Positions 62,408-64,000 of a stretch of 64,000 nt of DNA are shown here, piece by piece. Position numbers and translations under genes: made by a program. Position 1 is the first letter of the stretch. The number at the start of each line of letters is the position of its first letter. The DNA is taken from positions 2,240,581 through 2,304,580 of the forward strand of contig NZ_KE340297.1 in the NCBI RefSeq assembly GCF_000413315.1. The letters are read 5' to 3'. A model generated the notes under the pieces. It was given only the letters and a program-made list of their open reading frames with translations. It made no database searches and was not told the origin of the DNA. Source of the DNA: Propionibacterium sp. oral taxon 192 str. F0372 (GTDB taxonomy: Bacteria > Actinomycetota > Actinomycetes > Propionibacteriales > Propionibacteriaceae).

Positions 62408-62608
62408 ATCAACCGGGTACAGCTTTGTCCGAGAACCACGCCACCAGCACCAGTTGGTTGGCAATGTTGCCCCGAGCTGTGATCTGTGCTCCGAAGTGGT
62501 TCGTTCGCGAGGTAGTCTCAATGCAGGGAAGCAGCCGAGCGGGAATGTTCTCCGCACGGTCAGCATTCCAACAGTGGATGACAGGGCGTCACCGCTACAG
62601 GAGGAACC

Positions 62609-62803
62609 ATGGACGCAATGACTCTGGACCGACAGCTCACGGCCGAAGATCGCTGTGACCGTTGCAGTGCCCAAGCATACATGCGGGTCACCCTGCCCTC
62701 CGGTGGAGAGTTGTTGTTCTGTGCCCACCACGGGAAGGTCCATCATGAGAAGCTGAACCAGGTCGCCCTACACATCCAGGATGAGACCCAGCAGCTCAGA
62801 TGA
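62609..62803 (+). CDS. DUF7455 family small zinc-ribbon-like protein
   Basis: A 64-residue protein: LTAEDRCDRCSAQAYMRVTLPSGGELLFCAHH, with CxxC and CxxH that could bind a zinc ion. This is a small actinobacterial family of unknown role, often near topoisomerase or sigma factor genes. ATG 62609 has a strong GGAGGA ribosome binding site 5 bases upstream. It is divergent from parE and overlaps the coproporphyrinogen oxidase gene tail by 8 bases. Confidence 0.82.
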   Translation: MDAMTLDRQLTAEDRCDRCSAQAYMRVTLPSGGELLFCAHHGKVHHEKLNQVALHIQDETQQLR

Positions 62804-64000
62804 CGCGCGCTTGATCGGCGGGCTCGTCCTTTTTGGGCGGGCCCGCCGTTGCATTTCCCATTACACCGATGGTGTCGAGGACCCGGTCGGCGGCACGTCG
62901 CCCATCCGCCACGCAGTCAGGTACCCCGACCCCGTGTAACGCTGATCCGGCAACCACCACTTGAGGACAGAGCCGTTCCAGTTCCCCGTCGATCCTGGCC
63001 ACCCGCTCCAGGTGCCCGACGGTGTATTTCGGCATCACCTTCTGCCATCTGTCGATCCTGGTGATCAACGGATTTCCTTGCACCCCCAAGTATTTGGTGA
63101 GGTGTGCGGTGACTTCGCGCAGCACCACCTCGTCGGGGGCATCGACCAATGGTCCCCGCTTTGCCGGAATGAACACTCTCACCAAGAAGTGGCCCGCGGG
63201 AGCACGATCATCGAATTTGGCTGAGGACAAGGTCACCCCGCTGATCGGCCCCCGGTCACAGACCAGCCACCCCTGTGCGTTCACCGGATGCTCCATTGCC
63301 GAGGTCGGGTAACCGAGGGTGACCACCGTTGTGGATCCCAGCGGAATCTCATCCAGCACAGCTGCCAGATCCGGCATCCCGGGTTGCAGCAGCCGGGCCG
63401 TGGCACCGGGATCACAGGCCAGCACGATGGCATCAGCCTCGATCCGCTCTCCCGCCGCCTCGATCCAGCAGGAACCGATCCGATCCACTGGAGTCCCGAG
63501 TCGCATCTCGACACCGGCTTGTTCCAGCTGGGCCGTTAGCTCATCAATCAGGGAGCCCAGTCCCCTCGCCAAGGAATGGAAGGGGGGACCTGCCGGGGAT
63601 GTGCGTCGTGCTGCGGCACGTCCGGCACTCAGTGAGGCCAGCAACAGCGAGCGATACTCCTCCTCGTTGCGACGCAAAGATGGCAGGACCGCGTCCAGAC
63701 TCAACTCATCAACCCCGGCGCCATAGATTCCCCCGACCATCACCTCCGCATAGCCATCAACTATCCCGTCGCCGAGACGGCGACGCAGGAAGACACCGAT
63801 GGATTCGTCGCGACCGGGAATGAGCATTCTGGGGACCACCAGATCGCAGGCAGCCCTGAGCTTCTGTCGCCAAGTGAGGATTCTGGTGGTCATGAAGGGA
63901 CCGATTCTGGTGGGCAATACCATCCCCATGCCTGCCGGCATATCCTGCATCCGACCTCGTGACAGCAGATTCACCCGGCGCCCGGTCTGGACAGCGATCA
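62796..64000 (-). CDS. cgoX: coproporphyrinogen III/protoporphyrinogen oxidase, C-terminal part
   Basis: FAD-dependent oxidase of the HemY/CgoX type, making coproporphyrin III (or protoporphyrin IX) for heme. The frame continues through the right edge, so the N-terminal FAD dinucleotide-binding fold is missing; about 400 residues of a family of about 470 remain. Landmarks are MPAGMGMVLPTRIGPFMTT, SIGVFLRRRLGDGIVDGYAEVMVGGIYGAGVDELS and the C-terminal VAGSALHGVGVPDCVADGRRAA FAD-binding motif. In actinobacteria this enzyme belongs to the coproporphyrin-dependent heme route. Confidence 0.9.
   Translation of the reverse strand, partial: IAVQTGRRVNLLSRGRMQDMPAGMGMVLPTRIGPFMTTRILTWRQKLRAACDLVVPRMLIPGRDESIGVFLRRRLGDGIVDGYAEVMVGGIYGAGVDELSLDAVLPSLRRNEEEYRSLLLASLSAGRAAARRTSPAGPPFHSLARGLGSLIDELTAQLEQAGVEMRLGTPVDRIGSCWIEAAGERIEADAIVLACDPGATARLLQPGMPDLAAVLDEIPLGSTTVVTLGYPTSAMEHPVNAQGWLVCDRGPISGVTLSSAKFDDRAPAGHFLVRVFIPAKRGPLVDAPDEVVLREVTAHLTKYLGVQGNPLITRIDRWQKVMPKYTVGHLERVARIDGELERLCPQVVVAGSALHGVGVPDCVADGRRAADRVLDTIGVMGNATAGPPKKDEPADQARVI

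Overview
The window reads as chromosome of a moderately high-GC actinobacterium, most likely a member of the Propionibacteriaceae (inference). The main pointers are a pyrophosphate-dependent phosphofructokinase very close to the propionibacterial enzyme, methylmalonyl-CoA carboxyltransferase/decarboxylase genes, phosphatidylinositol-mannoside synthesis genes, the actinobacterial division genes sepH and ftsR, GarA, and many actinobacteria-only DUF families (DUF881, DUF3000, DUF3710, DUF4193, DUF4235, DUF5998, DUF7455). No phage, CRISPR array or intact insertion sequence is visible.

Layout. 1-1965: two genes of a sulfolipid-type pathway (UDP-sulfoquinovose synthase, cut by the window edge, and an SqdX-like glycosyltransferase). 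2101-5713: a four-gene operon for a Na+-translocating methylmalonyl-CoA decarboxylase. 5881-13788: an orphan Hsp70-like ATPase, an osmoprotectant-type ABC transporter, a rhomboid protease, a PP2C phosphatase, a YciO/Sua5 protein, a lone TadE/TadG-like protein and PPi-PFK. 13835-15106: an AT-rich patch with a Firmicute-like GrpB gene and the decayed tail of an ISL3-type transposase. 15107-17634: an exported protein, a lipoprotein and a YihY membrane protein.

17710-31229 is a long block on the minus strand. It joins two clusters that are separate in Mycobacterium: thrS-HIT-pgsA-patA-pimA (phosphatidylinositol and PIM synthesis) and a second CDP-alcohol phosphotransferase, DUF881-sbp-DUF881, gcvH, garA, ftsR, a DUF151 protein, a second MerR regulator and gcvP. 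31523-33043 holds a lipoprotein and four tRNA genes (Gly, Cys, Val on the minus strand and Val on the plus strand). 33472-39988: a sirohydrochlorin-chelatase-like protein, a ppk2 pseudogene, msrB, DUF3000-rnd, dxs and a small protein. 40049-51656: aconitase, several small conserved proteins, two methyltransferases, DUF3710-dut, sepH, a TRIC-type channel and the alkaline-phosphatase-like/DUF5998 pair. 51735-64000: an App1-like phosphatase, parC, carbonic anhydrase, a DUF368 lipid-carrier transporter, an orphan TRAP binding protein, an MFS protein, parE, a DUF7455 protein and coproporphyrinogen oxidase, cut by the right edge.

A recurring signal ties many single genes together: at least fifteen have a TAnnnT hexamer placed 6-7 bases before the start codon. 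That is the geometry expected for leaderless mRNAs, and it also decides several start codons given below.
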